Source of the DNA: Bacillus sp. JCM 19034
GTDB lineage: Bacteria > Bacillota > Bacilli > Bacillales > Bacillaceae_D
Reading direction: 5' to 3'
NCBI RefSeq assembly: GCF_001310635.1
Contig: NZ_BAXR01000006.1
Location: 124,001 to 188,000, forward strand
DNA length: 64,000 nt
Position 1 is the stretch's first letter; each line of letters begins with the position of its first letter. Below are positions 9,745 through 21,434 of the stretch, piece by piece. Position numbers and translations under genes: made by a program. Under the pieces are notes generated by a model, which was given only the letters and a program-made list of their open reading frames with translations, was not told where the DNA came from and searched no databases.

Positions 9745-9776
9745 GCTTGAAGGGAATCTTTCCCCTTCAAGCTTTT
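9745..9776 (+). terminator. Rho-independent terminator of chrA
   Basis: A 10-bp stem (GCTTGAAGGG/CCCTTCAAGC) with a short loop and a T tract. Confidence 0.85.
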
Positions 9777-10066
9777 AAAGTTAAAGAATGTGAAAGGGGT
9801 AGAAATAATAGAAGCAACTGCTTGTAAGGATTACATACATATGTTGGTCAGTATTACAACTAGGGTATTTAAAGGGAAAAGTAGTCTAAGACTTTTGACT
9901 GAAATGCCAATTTGAACTATCGATATGGAGATCGAAAATTTTTGGTGAACGGATGGTTTTATTTAGGTTTATCCAACTTATCCATTTATGGTTATAGGTA
10001 GAAATGTGAAACGGAAATTAGATTGGTACGTAAATGTATAGAGTACTTTTGAGAGGGGTTAAAATA
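9777..10066 (+). other. Intergenic region upstream of the ABC exporter
   Basis: 290 bp after the chrA terminator with no recognisable gene. It presumably contains the promoter of the yhaQ-like operon; no operator or structured RNA could be defined. Confidence 0.4.
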
Positions 10067-10966
10067 ATGACTTTAAAGCTAGATGGGGTTAAAAAGCAGT
10101 TTGGTTCATTTACGGCTGTTAACAACCTATCATTGGAAATACCAGAAAAACAAATTTTCGGTTTTTTAGGAGCCAATGGTGCTGGTAAAACAACCACTTT
10201 TCGGATGATTTTAGGCTTGATTGATCAAACTGGTGGTAGTATTAGTTGGAATGGTGAAACAATTGATTACAGTAAGAGTAATGAAATTGGCTATTTACCA
10301 GAAGAAAGAGGGTTATATCCTAAGCTGAAAGTAAGGGATCAAATCGTTTATTTAGGTAGACTTCGAGGGATGAAGAAAAATGATATAATCAAAGAATTAG
10401 AAAGTTGGCTTGAACGCTTTAAAGTACCTGACTATATCGATAAAAAGGTAGAAGAGCTTTCAAAAGGGAATCAGCAAAAAATCCAATTCATCTCTGCTGT
10501 TATCCATAAACCAAAACTCTTAATTTTAGATGAACCATTTTCGGGACTTGATCCGGTCAATGTCGAACTTTTAAAAGAAGCGGTTGTTGACTTGAAAGAA
10601 AAAGGGACAACGATATTATTTTCTTCTCATCGCATGGAGCATGTTGAAGAGTTGTGTGAACATTTATGTATTTTGCAACATGGTAAAACGATTGTACACG
10701 GCGGCTTACGCGATATAAAACGTTCATTTGGTAAGAAAAATCTTACCGTACACGCAGATTTTCCGATTGATTTTCTTCAAGAGCTTGACGGGGTTGTTCG
10801 CTTAAAGAAGACGACAGAAGGCGGGATACTACAAATTTCAAACGAAGAAGTGTCACAGCAAGTATTATTAGCTTTACAAGGAAAGGGATTTGTCAGAAAG
10901 TTTGAGTTAGAAGAACCGTCCTTACATGATATTTTTATCGAGAAAGCTGGTGAAGCGTATGAATAA
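10067..10966 (+). CDS. yhaQ: ABC transporter ATP-binding protein, NatA/YhaQ type
   Basis: 299-aa ATPase of the NatA-like drug/sodium exporter class. Walker A is GANGAGKTT, the signature loop SKGNQQKIQ (the degenerate 'SKGNQQK' form typical of YhaQ/NatA rather than LSGGQ), Walker B LLILDEPFSGLDP, and H-loop SSHRMEH. A C-terminal extension (about residues 225-299) is the usual DUF4162-type domain. ATG 10067 follows GAGGGG; the GTG/ATG codons upstream lack a ribosome site. It overlaps the permease gene by 8 nt, indicating translational coupling. B. subtilis YhaQP is a putative Na+ efflux homolog, and a role in sodium or toxic-compound export here is inferred. Confidence 0.88.
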   Translation: MTLKLDGVKKQFGSFTAVNNLSLEIPEKQIFGFLGANGAGKTTTFRMILGLIDQTGGSISWNGETIDYSKSNEIGYLPEERGLYPKLKVRDQIVYLGRLRGMKKNDIIKELESWLERFKVPDYIDKKVEELSKGNQQKIQFISAVIHKPKLLILDEPFSGLDPVNVELLKEAVVDLKEKGTTILFSSHRMEHVEELCEHLCILQHGKTIVHGGLRDIKRSFGKKNLTVHADFPIDFLQELDGVVRLKKTTEGGILQISNEEVSQQVLLALQGKGFVRKFELEEPSLHDIFIEKAGEAYE

Positions 10967-12227
10967 ATTTTGGATTGTCCTTTCACATACATATTTAAGT
11001 AGGGTTAAATCTAAATCATTTATATTTACTACCGCTATTTTCCTTTTATTTATATTAGCATTTGTGAACATTGAATCGATTATTAATCTATTCACTGGCT
11101 CGGATGATGAAGAAGTAGTAGCTGTTTTAGACGAAAGTGACTACTTATATGAAGTGCTTGTTGAAGGCATTAGTCAAGTTGATGAGGATGCTACAATAGA
11201 GTTATTTGAAGGAAACTTAGAAGAGGCAGAAGAAGCAGTACTTGCCGGTGATTATGAAGGAATATTGCAACTTTTCTTAGATGAAAATGGATTACCTGTA
11301 GCCACTTATCATACAGAGCAATTATCGAATACAACACTACAATTTCAACTAGAAGGTCAATTACAGCAAATGAAAGTAGCCATTGCAACTAGTCAGGCTG
11401 GTATCGATCAAGATATTTTAGAGCAAATATACGCTCCTGTTCATTTTGACACGGTTTTAATTGAATCAGAAGGTAGTGATTCAACATTAAAATCAGAGGA
11501 AGAAATGGCTGGTGCAATTGGTTTAGTCACGGTTATCCTAGTTCTACTTTATATTGCTGTCATTACTTATGGAAGTATGATTGCTACGGATATCGCTAAT
11601 GAAAAATCATCAAGAGTGATGGAAGTACTTATTTCAAGTTCTTCGCCAGTTAGTCAAATGTTTGCCAAAATCATCGGGATTGCCATGCTAGGGCTAACTC
11701 AATTTAGTGTCGTTATTTTATTTGGTTTTATATTAATTCAACAGAAGCAAAATGCTGCTAGTGGAAGTTTCTTTGATGGGCTTGGGTTAACAAACGTACC
11801 TACTTCTACTTATCTTTATGCCATTCTGTTTTTCTTATTAGGCTATTTACTTTATGCAACAATTGCTGCCATGCTAGGTTCAATTGTTAGCCGTAGTGAA
11901 GATGTTCAGCAGTTAATGGTGCCATTCATCATGTTAATTGCCATTGCTTATGTCATTGCAATGGTAGGAATGAACATGCCAGAATCAACATTAGTTACTG
12001 TATCTTCCTTTATTCCATTTTTTGCTCCGATGCTTATGTTCCTTCGAGTCGGCATGCTCGAAATCCCATTGTGGGAAGTAGGTTTGAGTATTGGAATTAT
12101 GGTTGCAACGATTGCGATTCTTGCCATCATTGGTGCACGTGTATATAGAGGTGGTGTACTTATGTATGGACCATCATCTTCGTTAAAAGACTTTAAGAGA
12201 GCTCTACAATTATCGAAGAAAGAATAA
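10959..12227 (+). CDS. yhaP: ABC transporter permease, NatB/YhaP type
   Basis: 422-aa membrane partner of the preceding ATPase. The topology is typical of NatB/ABC-2 permeases: one N-terminal TM (about residues 20-42), a roughly 150-residue acidic extracellular domain, then five or more TM segments from about residue 180. The conserved cytosolic loop IANEKSSRVMEVLISSSSP is present, as is SRSEDVQQLMVPF. The highly acidic external loop fits an alkaline or saline habitat. The start is ATG 10959, inside the end of yhaQ. A hairpin with T-rich tail follows at 12273. Confidence 0.88.
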   Translation: MNKFWIVLSHTYLSRVKSKSFIFTTAIFLLFILAFVNIESIINLFTGSDDEEVVAVLDESDYLYEVLVEGISQVDEDATIELFEGNLEEAEEAVLAGDYEGILQLFLDENGLPVATYHTEQLSNTTLQFQLEGQLQQMKVAIATSQAGIDQDILEQIYAPVHFDTVLIESEGSDSTLKSEEEMAGAIGLVTVILVLLYIAVITYGSMIATDIANEKSSRVMEVLISSSSPVSQMFAKIIGIAMLGLTQFSVVILFGFILIQQKQNAASGSFFDGLGLTNVPTSTYLYAILFFLLGYLLYATIAAMLGSIVSRSEDVQQLMVPFIMLIAIAYVIAMVGMNMPESTLVTVSSFIPFFAPMLMFLRVGMLEIPLWEVGLSIGIMVATIAILAIIGARVYRGGVLMYGPSSSLKDFKRALQLSKKE

Positions 12228-12272
12228 AGAAAGTTACTTCAAATCATACAATAAATAGACTAAACGATATGT

Positions 12273-12312
12273 GAGGATATTATGTTCATTATATGAGCAT
12301 AAATCCTCTTTT
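12273..12312 (+). terminator. Probable terminator of the yhaQP operon
   Basis: GAGGATATTATG pairs imperfectly with CATAAATCCTC and is followed by TTTTCTT. A second perfect 9-bp inverted repeat (CCATATCAG/CTGATATGG, 12371-12390) of unknown role lies further downstream. Confidence 0.6.
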
Positions 12313-12488
12313 CTTATGCAAGTTCGAGGAATGACTAGAAGAGACAAGAAGGATGGACATATCATATTAGCCATATCAGAACTGATATGGCCTATGGAGG
12401 ATAAGGCTATTAAGGGTGTTCTTTTTTTGAGGAAATTAAATATAAATTAGATGAGATTCAGGGTAGCGTGGATATGATCACGTCGGTT

Positions 12489-13040
12489 CTAAGATAGGTC
12501 GTTATGTCGATTATCTTTAGGTATCCATTTAAAAATTTCCTTTGACTCTATACTATCGACAAAGCGGTTGAGCCAGTCATAGTAACCAAGGGCGTATTCA
12601 AGCTTTTCTTTATCAATTGTTGCCGCCTTCGTAACTTCAATAGAAGTATTTGAATCGTTAAGTAATTCATTGATTTCATTTAACGATTGTGTAATTTGAT
12701 CAATATTTGAATGGATTCCTTTACGCCATTTAACAGAAAAAAGATCTGCGAATGTTTGATACCAATCATCTGTGGATTCATATAGATCTTTACGTGAACC
12801 TTTCTTCCAAACTTTCTCAACCATTTTTAATTCTTGTAGCTGTCTGACAGATGTACTCATACTCGTTTTGCTCATGCCGAGTTCATCTTTCATGCAATCA
12901 AGTGTCATAGGCTCTTCGTTGAAATAAAGTAATCCATATAAGCGACCAACGGATTGGTTAACGCCATAAAGGTGTAAGTTTTTTGCAAGTGAGTCGATAC
13001 ACCGGGTTCTTGCTCGTTCTAGTTTCTCGACATCGTTCAT
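12489..13040 (-). CDS. opcR: GbsR/OpcR-type MarR-family regulator of osmoprotectant uptake
   Basis: 183-aa regulator of the GbsR/OpcR family (MarR-like). In B. subtilis GbsR senses choline, and OpcR represses opuB and related importers. The winged HTH spans about residues 25-95 (ELGMSKTSMSTSVRQLQEL recognition region, KGSRKDLYE wing), followed by a helical C-terminal dimer domain (YALGYYDWLNRF). It is divergent from opuA with a perfect palindrome in between, so it most likely controls that operon. Assignment to OpcR rather than GbsR is uncertain, as no gbsAB genes are present. Confidence 0.85.
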   Translation of the reverse strand: MNDVEKLERARTRCIDSLAKNLHLYGVNQSVGRLYGLLYFNEEPMTLDCMKDELGMSKTSMSTSVRQLQELKMVEKVWKKGSRKDLYESTDDWYQTFADLFSVKWRKGIHSNIDQITQSLNEINELLNDSNTSIEVTKAATIDKEKLEYALGYYDWLNRFVDSIESKEIFKWIPKDNRHNDLS

Positions 13041-13169
13041 TCGACCACTTCCCCTATCGTTTTCTCTATGAATAAGAGTAGCACATGGGTTTTGAAATGT
13101 AAAAATGGGATGTTAGCTAGGATTTGCTCGTATCTGGTAGCAATTCTATGTATACCGTATAGTTTGTTC

Positions 13170-13187
13170 GTACAGTTTAAACTGTAC
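13170..13187. promoter_or_regulatory. 18-bp perfect palindrome, probable OpcR operator
   Basis: GTACAGTTTAAACTGTAC is a perfect inverted repeat without spacer in the opcR-opuAA divergent region, 35 bp upstream of the putative opuA -35 box. It is the only such palindrome in this gap. Binding by the neighbouring repressor is inferred. Confidence 0.6.
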
Positions 13188-13222
13188 AAAGTTAATAAGA
13201 GTATTAAGACGATATTTCGGCT

Positions 13223-13252
13223 TTGTCATATTGTATCGTTTTTTTTTATAAT
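13223..13252 (+). promoter_or_regulatory. Putative sigma-A promoter of opuA
   Basis: TTGTCA (13223-13228) and TATAAT (13247-13252) are separated by 18 bp and end 47 bp before the opuAA start codon. Confidence 0.6.
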
Positions 13253-13299
13253 TATTGAGTGTTGATGAAACGGAAAACCTTAGAGACGAAGGTGAAAGA

Positions 13300-14531
13300 A
13301 TGACGAATAAAGAAGTGAAAATTAAGGTCGAAGCTGTTACGAAAATATTTGGGAAAAATATCAAGCAGGCCTTGCAAGAATTAAAGAAAGGGAAAACGAA
13401 ACAAGAAATCCTTGAGAAGACAGGTTGTACAGTTGGGGTCAATCAAGCAAGCTTTGAGGTTAATAAAGGCGAAATTTTTGTCATTATGGGTCTTTCAGGT
13501 AGTGGAAAGTCGACTCTTGTTCGTTTGTTAAATCGATTAATTGATCCTACGGGTGGTCAAGTACTCATTAATGGCCAGGATGTTGTTAAAATGAGTAAGG
13601 AGCAGTTACGAACAGTAAGAAGAAAAGAAATTAGTATGGTTTTCCAAAAGTTTGCACTCCTTCCGCATTATACGGTTTTACAAAATACGGAGTACGGTCT
13701 AGAAATTCAAGGTATACCTAAAGAAAAGCGAAGAACACAGGCTTTCAAATCATTAGAATTAGTTGGGCTAAAAGGTTATGAAGAACAATATCCCAGTCAG
13801 CTGAGTGGTGGTATGCAGCAGCGAGTTGGATTAGCTCGGGCACTTGCAAATGATCCGGATGTGCTGTTAATGGATGAAGCGTTCAGTGCATTGGATCCCC
13901 TTATTCGTAAAGATATGCAAGATGAGTTGCTAGAATTGCAGTCAACGATGGAAAAACAATTGTTTTTATTACACATGACTTAGATGAGGCTTTACGCATT
14001 GGTGATCGTATTGCGTTGATGAAGGATGGGAATATCGTTCAAGTTGGTACTCCAGAAGAAATTTTAATGAATCCTTCAAATCAGTATGTCGAACGTTTCG
14101 TAGAAGATGTTGATCTCTCTAAAGTATTAACAGCGGAGCACGTGATGAAACGTGCTGAATCGATTCAGCTTGAAAAAGGACCACGAGTAGCATTGCAGTT
14201 GATGAAAGAGCGTGGTATTTCATCTGTCTACGTAGTGAACAAGCAAAACAAATTACTCGGTGCCTTAACGGCAGATGACGCAACGAAAGCGATAGAACAA
14301 AAAGTTGGTATTTCTGACATTATGACAACCGAGCTATTAACGGTTCGACCAGATATTGTTCTAACAGATTTATTTGAGAAAGTGTCTCAAGCCGGTGTTC
14401 CGGTAGCAGTTACTGATGAAAATGAACGATTAAAAGGGATTGTTGTTAAAGGAGCCGTTATTGGTGCTTTAGCTGGAAATGAAGAGCATATAAATGATCT
14501 CGCTAGTAAGAAAATTGGGGAGGTGAACTAA
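13300..14531 (+). CDS. opuAA: Glycine betaine ABC importer ATPase OpuAA (frameshifted near 13952)
   Basis: About 410-aa ATPase of the OpuA/ProV class energising glycine betaine uptake. Residues 1-50 include the typical N-terminal helix ([19 protein letters not shown]). Walker A is GLSGSGKST, signature [15 protein letters not shown] and Walker [13 protein letters not shown]. After the break the frame reads [18 protein letters not shown], and two CBS domains follow (about residues 285-405), as in OpuAA of Bacillus, where they sense ionic strength. The frame is lost at a run of five As (13952-13956); one more A restores it, so this is probably sequencing error. ATG 13300 follows GAAGGTGA. It overlaps opuAB by 1 nt. 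Confidence 0.93.
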
Positions 14532-15376
14532 TGGATTCATTACCGAAACTCCCAATTGCAGAATATGTAGATTCATTCATTAGTTGGTTAACGGCTAACT
14601 TAGGTGGACTATTCGATTTTATTAGTGCGATATTAGGTGGCATTGTTAACGGAATTGAAGCAGTATTACTTTTCTTACCACCGATTGTCTTTATTATTAT
14701 TATTGCCCTTATTGCTTGGAAGACGAGTAAGTGGAGAATGGCGATTTTCTCAATAGCAGGATTACTTCTTATTTGGAATTTAGGTTATTGGGACGGGATG
14801 ACAAAAACATTGTCACTTGTGTTAACAGCAGTTATTGTATCTATTATTGTTGGTATACCGATTGGAATATGGGCATCACAGAAAAATACTGTGAGACAAA
14901 TTGTCACACCAATTCTAGATCTCATGCAGACAATGCCGGCATTTGTTTATTTAATACCAGCTATATTCTTCTTTAACATTGGTGTAATACCTGGTGTTGT
15001 GGCGTCAGTCATTTTTGCAATGCCACCTACTATTAGATTAACAATATTAGGAATTCAACAAGTTCCTAAAGATCTTATTGAAGCAACAGAAGCATTTGGT
15101 TCGACAACTGCTCAACGCCTTCTAAAAGTTCAATTGCCACTTGCTACACCAACGATTATGGCAGGAGTTAACCAAAGTATCATGTTAGCCTTATCGATGG
15201 TTGTTATTGCTGCAATGGTGGGGGCACCAGGTCTTGGAGCAGATGTATATCGTGCTGTTACACAAGTTCGAACAGGGACAGGTTTTGAAGCTGGTCTAGC
15301 GATTGTGATTATTGCAATTATTCTAGATCGGATTACTCAAAATATAGGAAACAAAAAACAAGGGGGAACACAGTAA
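14531..15376 (+). CDS. opuAB: Glycine betaine ABC importer permease OpuAB
   Basis: 281-aa permease of the ProW/OpuAB class. After a long N-terminal part with one hydrophobic stretch it has about five to six TM helices and the EAA loop (IEATEAFGSTTAQRLLKVQLP) that contacts the ATPase. Overlapping stop-start codons (TAATG) with both neighbours indicate translational coupling in the opuAA-AB-AC operon. Confidence 0.94.
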   Translation: MDSLPKLPIAEYVDSFISWLTANLGGLFDFISAILGGIVNGIEAVLLFLPPIVFIIIIALIAWKTSKWRMAIFSIAGLLLIWNLGYWDGMTKTLSLVLTAVIVSIIVGIPIGIWASQKNTVRQIVTPILDLMQTMPAFVYLIPAIFFFNIGVIPGVVASVIFAMPPTIRLTILGIQQVPKDLIEATEAFGSTTAQRLLKVQLPLATPTIMAGVNQSIMLALSMVVIAAMVGAPGLGADVYRAVTQVRTGTGFEAGLAIVIIAIILDRITQNIGNKKQGGTQ

Positions 15377-16317
15377 TGTTAAAAAAATTATTAGGTGTTA
15401 CAACCGCAACCGTATTGGCTATGGGTCTTGCTGCTTGTGGAAGTGATGAGCAGCCAGATAGCGACTCACAAGTTGATGAGTCTGTAGAAGAAAATACGGA
15501 TGAAGCAACAAGCTTTGATGGTTCATCCGTCGATTACCAAATCGTCGGTATTGATCCAGGTGCAGGTCTTATGAACATCACAATCAATGAAGTGTTGCCA
15601 CAATATAATCTTGAGGATGACTGGACGGTAGTAGAAAGCTCAAGTGCTGCAATGGTTGCATCATTAACGAGTGCGTATGCAAATGAAGAGCCAATTATCG
15701 TAACTGGATGGAGCCCGCACTTTAAGTTCAATAACTTTGACCTCAAATATTTAGAAGATCCGTTAAATATTTATGGTGATGCCGAAGATATTCATACTGT
15801 TGTTCGTTTAGGATTACAGGAAGATCATCCACAAGCTTATAAATTTTTAGATCAATTCCAATGGGAGACTGACCATGTGGAACATGTTATGGCTTTGATT
15901 AATGATGGTGAACCTGAAGCAGCAGCTGCAGAACAATTTGTCCAAGAGAATGAAGATCTTGTCGCTACATGGACTGAAGGTGTAGAATCTGTTGATGGAG
16001 ATGAAATTGAACTATTATATGTTGCTTGGGAAGAAACGATTGCAGCAACAAATGTAGTTGGACACGTGCTTGAAACGCTAGGCTATGATGTCACATTAAC
16101 ACAAATTGACGCGGGTCCAATGTGGGCAGGAATTGCTTCTGGAAGCGGAGATGCGATTGTTTGTGCTTGGTTACCGACAACTCACGCTGAATATTATGAA
16201 GAATATGAAGGTCAATTTGAGGATTTAGGTTCAAATCTCCATGGAACCCAGCTTGGTTTAGCTGTTCCAACTTATATGGAGGATGTAAATTCAATTGAAG
16301 ATTTAGTGGTTGAATAG
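15376..16317 (+). CDS. opuAC: Glycine betaine-binding lipoprotein OpuAC
   Basis: 313-aa substrate-binding lipoprotein. The signal peptide ends in the lipobox LAAC (Cys about residue 21), so the protein is anchored on the outside of the membrane. An acidic linker follows, then two SBP lobes. Trp residues expected to build the aromatic ligand cage are seen in GWSPHF, ATWTEG and GPMWAG. The very acidic composition matches an extracellular protein in a salty or alkaline medium. It is the last gene of the operon and is followed by a strong terminator. Confidence 0.93.
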   Translation: MLKKLLGVTTATVLAMGLAACGSDEQPDSDSQVDESVEENTDEATSFDGSSVDYQIVGIDPGAGLMNITINEVLPQYNLEDDWTVVESSSAAMVASLTSAYANEEPIIVTGWSPHFKFNNFDLKYLEDPLNIYGDAEDIHTVVRLGLQEDHPQAYKFLDQFQWETDHVEHVMALINDGEPEAAAAEQFVQENEDLVATWTEGVESVDGDEIELLYVAWEETIAATNVVGHVLETLGYDVTLTQIDAGPMWAGIASGSGDAIVCAWLPTTHAEYYEEYEGQFEDLGSNLHGTQLGLAVPTYMEDVNSIEDLVVE

Positions 16318-16322
16318 AGATG

Positions 16323-16353
16323 AAAAACGCGCAGCATAAGGATGCGCGTTTTT
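16323..16353 (+). terminator. Terminator of the opuA operon
   Basis: An 11-bp stem (AAAAACGCGCA/TGCGCGTTTTT) with a 9-nt loop and a T-run, 6 nt after the opuAC stop. Confidence 0.9.
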
Positions 16354-16547
16354 TCTCGGTTGCTGATATTTTTTCATGAATAAGGGAGTCAACATAGAAA
16401 AAGTGTAGATGGGTAGATTTCAATAGATTAGAATTATTAGACCTGTCCGCATCTGTAAGCAAGTTGGTCAAATACCGTGCTATCTATTAGTTGGCTTTGA
16501 TCGGGAAAGATTTCCATAAAATCATTCGTAAGTACTGCAATCTCGTA

Positions 16548-17060
16548 TTATCTATCAAAGACGTGACTGTACTTATGAGGTGAACGTAGGTTATCGATTT
16601 TACGAATAACTTCTATAATAAGTCGGTTTAGCAATGATTTTAACGTTATAGAAACGAATGAATGCTTCCAATTCCATCCTTTATCCCAATGAATAAAGGA
16701 TGTATTTTGTACTGCCCACATTTCAAATAGCAAAATTGGAACTGTAAATAAGAACACTTTGCTAAAAATAAGTAATACTGAGTCATGTCGTGTCACTTGG
16801 TTGAAGAGAACCATAATTGTCGGATATACGATAGTATCAAATAAAAAATTACTATTTAACACTTTTGGGAAAAGTCTAACTGGATAGGAAAGCATTCTTT
16901 TTGAAACGATAAAAGCATCGATTAATATGTTTGAGAAAGCATTAAATAAATAAGCAAGTAACCAATCTTTAATAGGAGGTCTTCTTAATAAATAAACTAA
17001 GAATAGAATAGATACTATGAAGATTGAATATAACAGTTTTTTCTCGGATTTTGCATTCAT
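16548..17060 (-). CDS. CBO0543-like integral membrane protein (copy 2)
   Basis: 170-aa membrane protein resembling the uncharacterised CBO0543 family of Firmicutes. Four to five hydrophobic helices are visible, and a W-x-x-GW segment (HWDKGWNWKHSF) near residue 127 matches YKNGWNNMWSSF of its neighbour. Start ATG 17060. It lies 80 bp downstream of a same-length paralog on the same strand, so the two probably arose by tandem duplication and then diverged strongly. No function is known. Confidence 0.7.
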   Translation of the reverse strand: MNAKSEKKLLYSIFIVSILFLVYLLRRPPIKDWLLAYLFNAFSNILIDAFIVSKRMLSYPVRLFPKVLNSNFLFDTIVYPTIMVLFNQVTRHDSVLLIFSKVFLFTVPILLFEMWAVQNTSFIHWDKGWNWKHSFVSITLKSLLNRLIIEVIRKIDNLRSPHKYSHVFDR

Positions 17061-17140
17061 GCAGCATAAACACCTCTTGTTAAGTTAACGGTGATAAATA
17101 AAAGGGTAAATTTTCGAATTTATAAAGAATAGTGGTCCTT

Positions 17141-17653
17141 TCAGTAAGTGTTTACCAAAAGGGATTCGAAAGCGAATGATATAAAATAGTACAGTAATAA
17201 AAGATAAAACGATAGTAAAAAAGGACGTTGTCGAAATAAATAACTAAAAATATACATTTTAAAGTAAATGAAGCTTGACCACATATTATTCCAGCCATTT
17301 TTATATACGATTAATTTGTTTTTTATAGCAACCCATTCACCAATTGATGAGACAATCGTCCACGATAACACATATATAATTTGCTTCGGTAATGTACGAG
17401 GAAATCGAGATAAAAAACCGAGAGCGAGTAATGGGGTTCCAATAAATAAGTGCAGGGCGCGCAGTTGGTTTACTTTAAGTAGCTTGTCTCTAAATTCCCA
17501 TAAAAGCTTCCCCTTAAATAAGTAGTAATAACAAGAGTTAATAAAAATCACATATAATAAGCTTTTGTAATATTTAGGTAAGACTTGCCAAGATTTTAAG
17601 AAAACATTGACAATAATAATGACCAATACATAAATAAAATGTGGATGTTTCAT
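17141..17653 (-). CDS. CBO0543-like integral membrane protein (copy 1)
   Basis: 170-aa hydrophobic protein, paralog of the next gene. It has about five TM helices, the first at residues 5-22 and 30-47. The family-typical arginine/proline-rich loop SRFPRTLPKQ precedes a central helix with GEWVAIKN, and the GWNNMWSSF motif follows. Start ATG 17653, with AAAAGGTG a few bases upstream on the minus strand. Family function unknown. Confidence 0.72.
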   Translation of the reverse strand: MKHPHFIYVLVIIIVNVFLKSWQVLPKYYKSLLYVIFINSCYYYLFKGKLLWEFRDKLLKVNQLRALHLFIGTPLLALGFLSRFPRTLPKQIIYVLSWTIVSSIGEWVAIKNKLIVYKNGWNNMWSSFIYFKMYIFSYLFRQRPFLLSFYLLLLYYFISFAFESLLVNTY

Positions 17654-17867
17654 CTGTGTTCACCTTTTCTTAGATCTTTCTATTATGATCATAGTATGTC
17701 ATCAGCACACTTATGTCATTCACTAAAAACTTTATAGGTAGATGGGAATATTAGTAAAGGGGCAGTATGACAATTAAATAGAAGGTAATGAATTGCTTAC
17801 TCTCTTATAGTATGAGGTGGATGTGCAATAAACGAAATCAGTGTAAATGCATAAATAGATGAAAACA

Positions 17868-17876
17868 TGCTATAAT
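17868..17876 (+). promoter_or_regulatory. Extended -10 promoter element of cymR
   Basis: TGCTATAAT is an extended -10 box 70 bp upstream of the cymR start. No strong -35 is needed or evident. Confidence 0.55.
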
Positions 17877-17946
17877 GACTAAGAATTAAATTGAGCGATA
17901 TTGAATCATAAAGCCATTTTAATATAGAAGTGAGGTAGGGTATTTT

Positions 17947-18366
17947 ATGAAGATTTCGACTAAAGGTCGTTACGGATTAACGATTATGATTGCATTGGCG
18001 AAAAAGTACGGAGAAGGGCCTGTATCATTAAAATCAATTGCTAAGGAGCATGAATTATCGGAACATTATTTAGAGCAGCTGATTGCCCCGCTACGGAATG
18101 CAATGCTAGTAAAAAGCGTTCGCGGTGCCTATGGAGGATATATGTTGGCTAAAGAAGCAAAGGATATTACAGCAGGAGATATAATTCGCGTATTAGAAGG
18201 TCCAATTTCTCCAGTTGAGGTAATGGAGGATGAGGAACCAGCTAAACGAAATTTATGGATGAAAATTCGTGACGCAGTTAAAAATGTATTAGATGAGACG
18301 ACATTAGAGGATTTAGCGACATATGAAGATGATGGAAAACAAGAATATTATATGTTCTATATTTAA
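17947..18366 (+). CDS. cymR: Rrf2-family cysteine metabolism repressor CymR
   Basis: 139-aa Rrf2-type winged-helix repressor. CymR, in complex with the O-acetylserine sulfhydrylase CysK, represses sulfur-uptake genes in Bacillus. Residues 1-80 hold the HTH (KISTKGRYGLTIMIALA; LSEHYLEQLIAPLRNAMLVKS; GAYGGY wing). It lacks the three-Cys cluster motif of IscR, as expected for CymR. The order cymR-yrvO-mnmA-yrrB-recD2 is the same as in B. subtilis, which supports the assignment over other Rrf2 proteins. Confidence 0.9.
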   Translation: MKISTKGRYGLTIMIALAKKYGEGPVSLKSIAKEHELSEHYLEQLIAPLRNAMLVKSVRGAYGGYMLAKEAKDITAGDIIRVLEGPISPVEVMEDEEPAKRNLWMKIRDAVKNVLDETTLEDLATYEDDGKQEYYMFYI

Positions 18367-18390
18367 AAGGAAGAAAGACGGTGAATCGAA

Positions 18391-20680
<2,290 letters not shown>

Positions 20681-20766
20681 GTAAACATCCGGGTTTGCTT
20701 CAAAGATAACGATTAGATCTTTGGGGACAAGCCCCTTTTATTGAACCTTTACAAGGAGAGAGTAAG

Positions 20767-21423
20767 ATGACGTTAATTGAGCAAGGCATTCGACTTATGA
20801 ATGAACAAAACTATGAGGAAGCTGCAAAATGTTTTACATCTGCAATTGAAAAAGATCCCAAAAACGCAACCGGTTTTATTAATTTTGGTAATTTGCTTGG
20901 GATTGTTGGTGAATTAGAGCGTGCACTTGTTTTTTTCGACAAGGCGATTGAATTAGATGAGCATGCTGCAACGGCATACTACGGTGCAGGAGCTATTTAT
21001 TATAAACAAGATCAATTTGAAGAGGCAGTTAAATTATTTCGCCAAGCGATTAAATATAAATTGGATGAGCCTGATGTACACTTTATGCTTGGGATGAGCT
21101 ATTATCAACTTGGTTCTTTACCACATGCACTTAGTTCATTGAAGCGAGCAGTCGAACTAAATGATGAAGACATTGATGCGAGATTTCAATATGGGCTTTG
21201 TTTGGCACAGCTGAATCAAGTTGATGAAGCTCTTGAAGAATTTAAACGTGTTGTCGAACAAAATGAAGAACATGCTGATGCACACTTTAATTTAGGGGTA
21301 GCGTACGCTTATAAAGATGAACCGGGGTTAGCTTTACAATCTTTCAATAAAGCGTTAGAGATACAGCCTAATCATATGCTTGCGGCTAATGGTAAGAAAA
21401 CTGTAGAAAATGCCTTGAAGTAA
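20767..21423 (+). CDS. yrrB: TPR-repeat protein YrrB
   Basis: 218-aa protein made almost only of about six tetratricopeptide repeats (segments such as NYEEAAKCFTSAIEKDPKNA and EHADAHFNLGVAYAYKDEPG), a protein-protein interaction scaffold. Start ATG 20767, with AAGGAGAGAGTAAG upstream. It lies between mnmA and recD2, as in B. subtilis. The binding partner is unknown; a cytosolic location is expected since no signal peptide is present. Confidence 0.92.
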   Translation: MTLIEQGIRLMNEQNYEEAAKCFTSAIEKDPKNATGFINFGNLLGIVGELERALVFFDKAIELDEHAATAYYGAGAIYYKQDQFEEAVKLFRQAIKYKLDEPDVHFMLGMSYYQLGSLPHALSSLKRAVELNDEDIDARFQYGLCLAQLNQVDEALEEFKRVVEQNEEHADAHFNLGVAYAYKDEPGLALQSFNKALEIQPNHMLAANGKKTVENALK

Positions 21424-21434
21424 GGGTGAAATGT

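Noticed and set aside
12371-12390. Perfect inverted repeat CCATATCAG/CTGATATGG downstream of yhaP
   Set aside because: Short loop and no T-tract directly after it; could be an operator or chance, so no feature was assigned.
13950-13990. Programmed frameshift in opuAA
   Set aside because: No slippery heptamer or stimulatory structure; same homopolymer pattern as in many other genes here.
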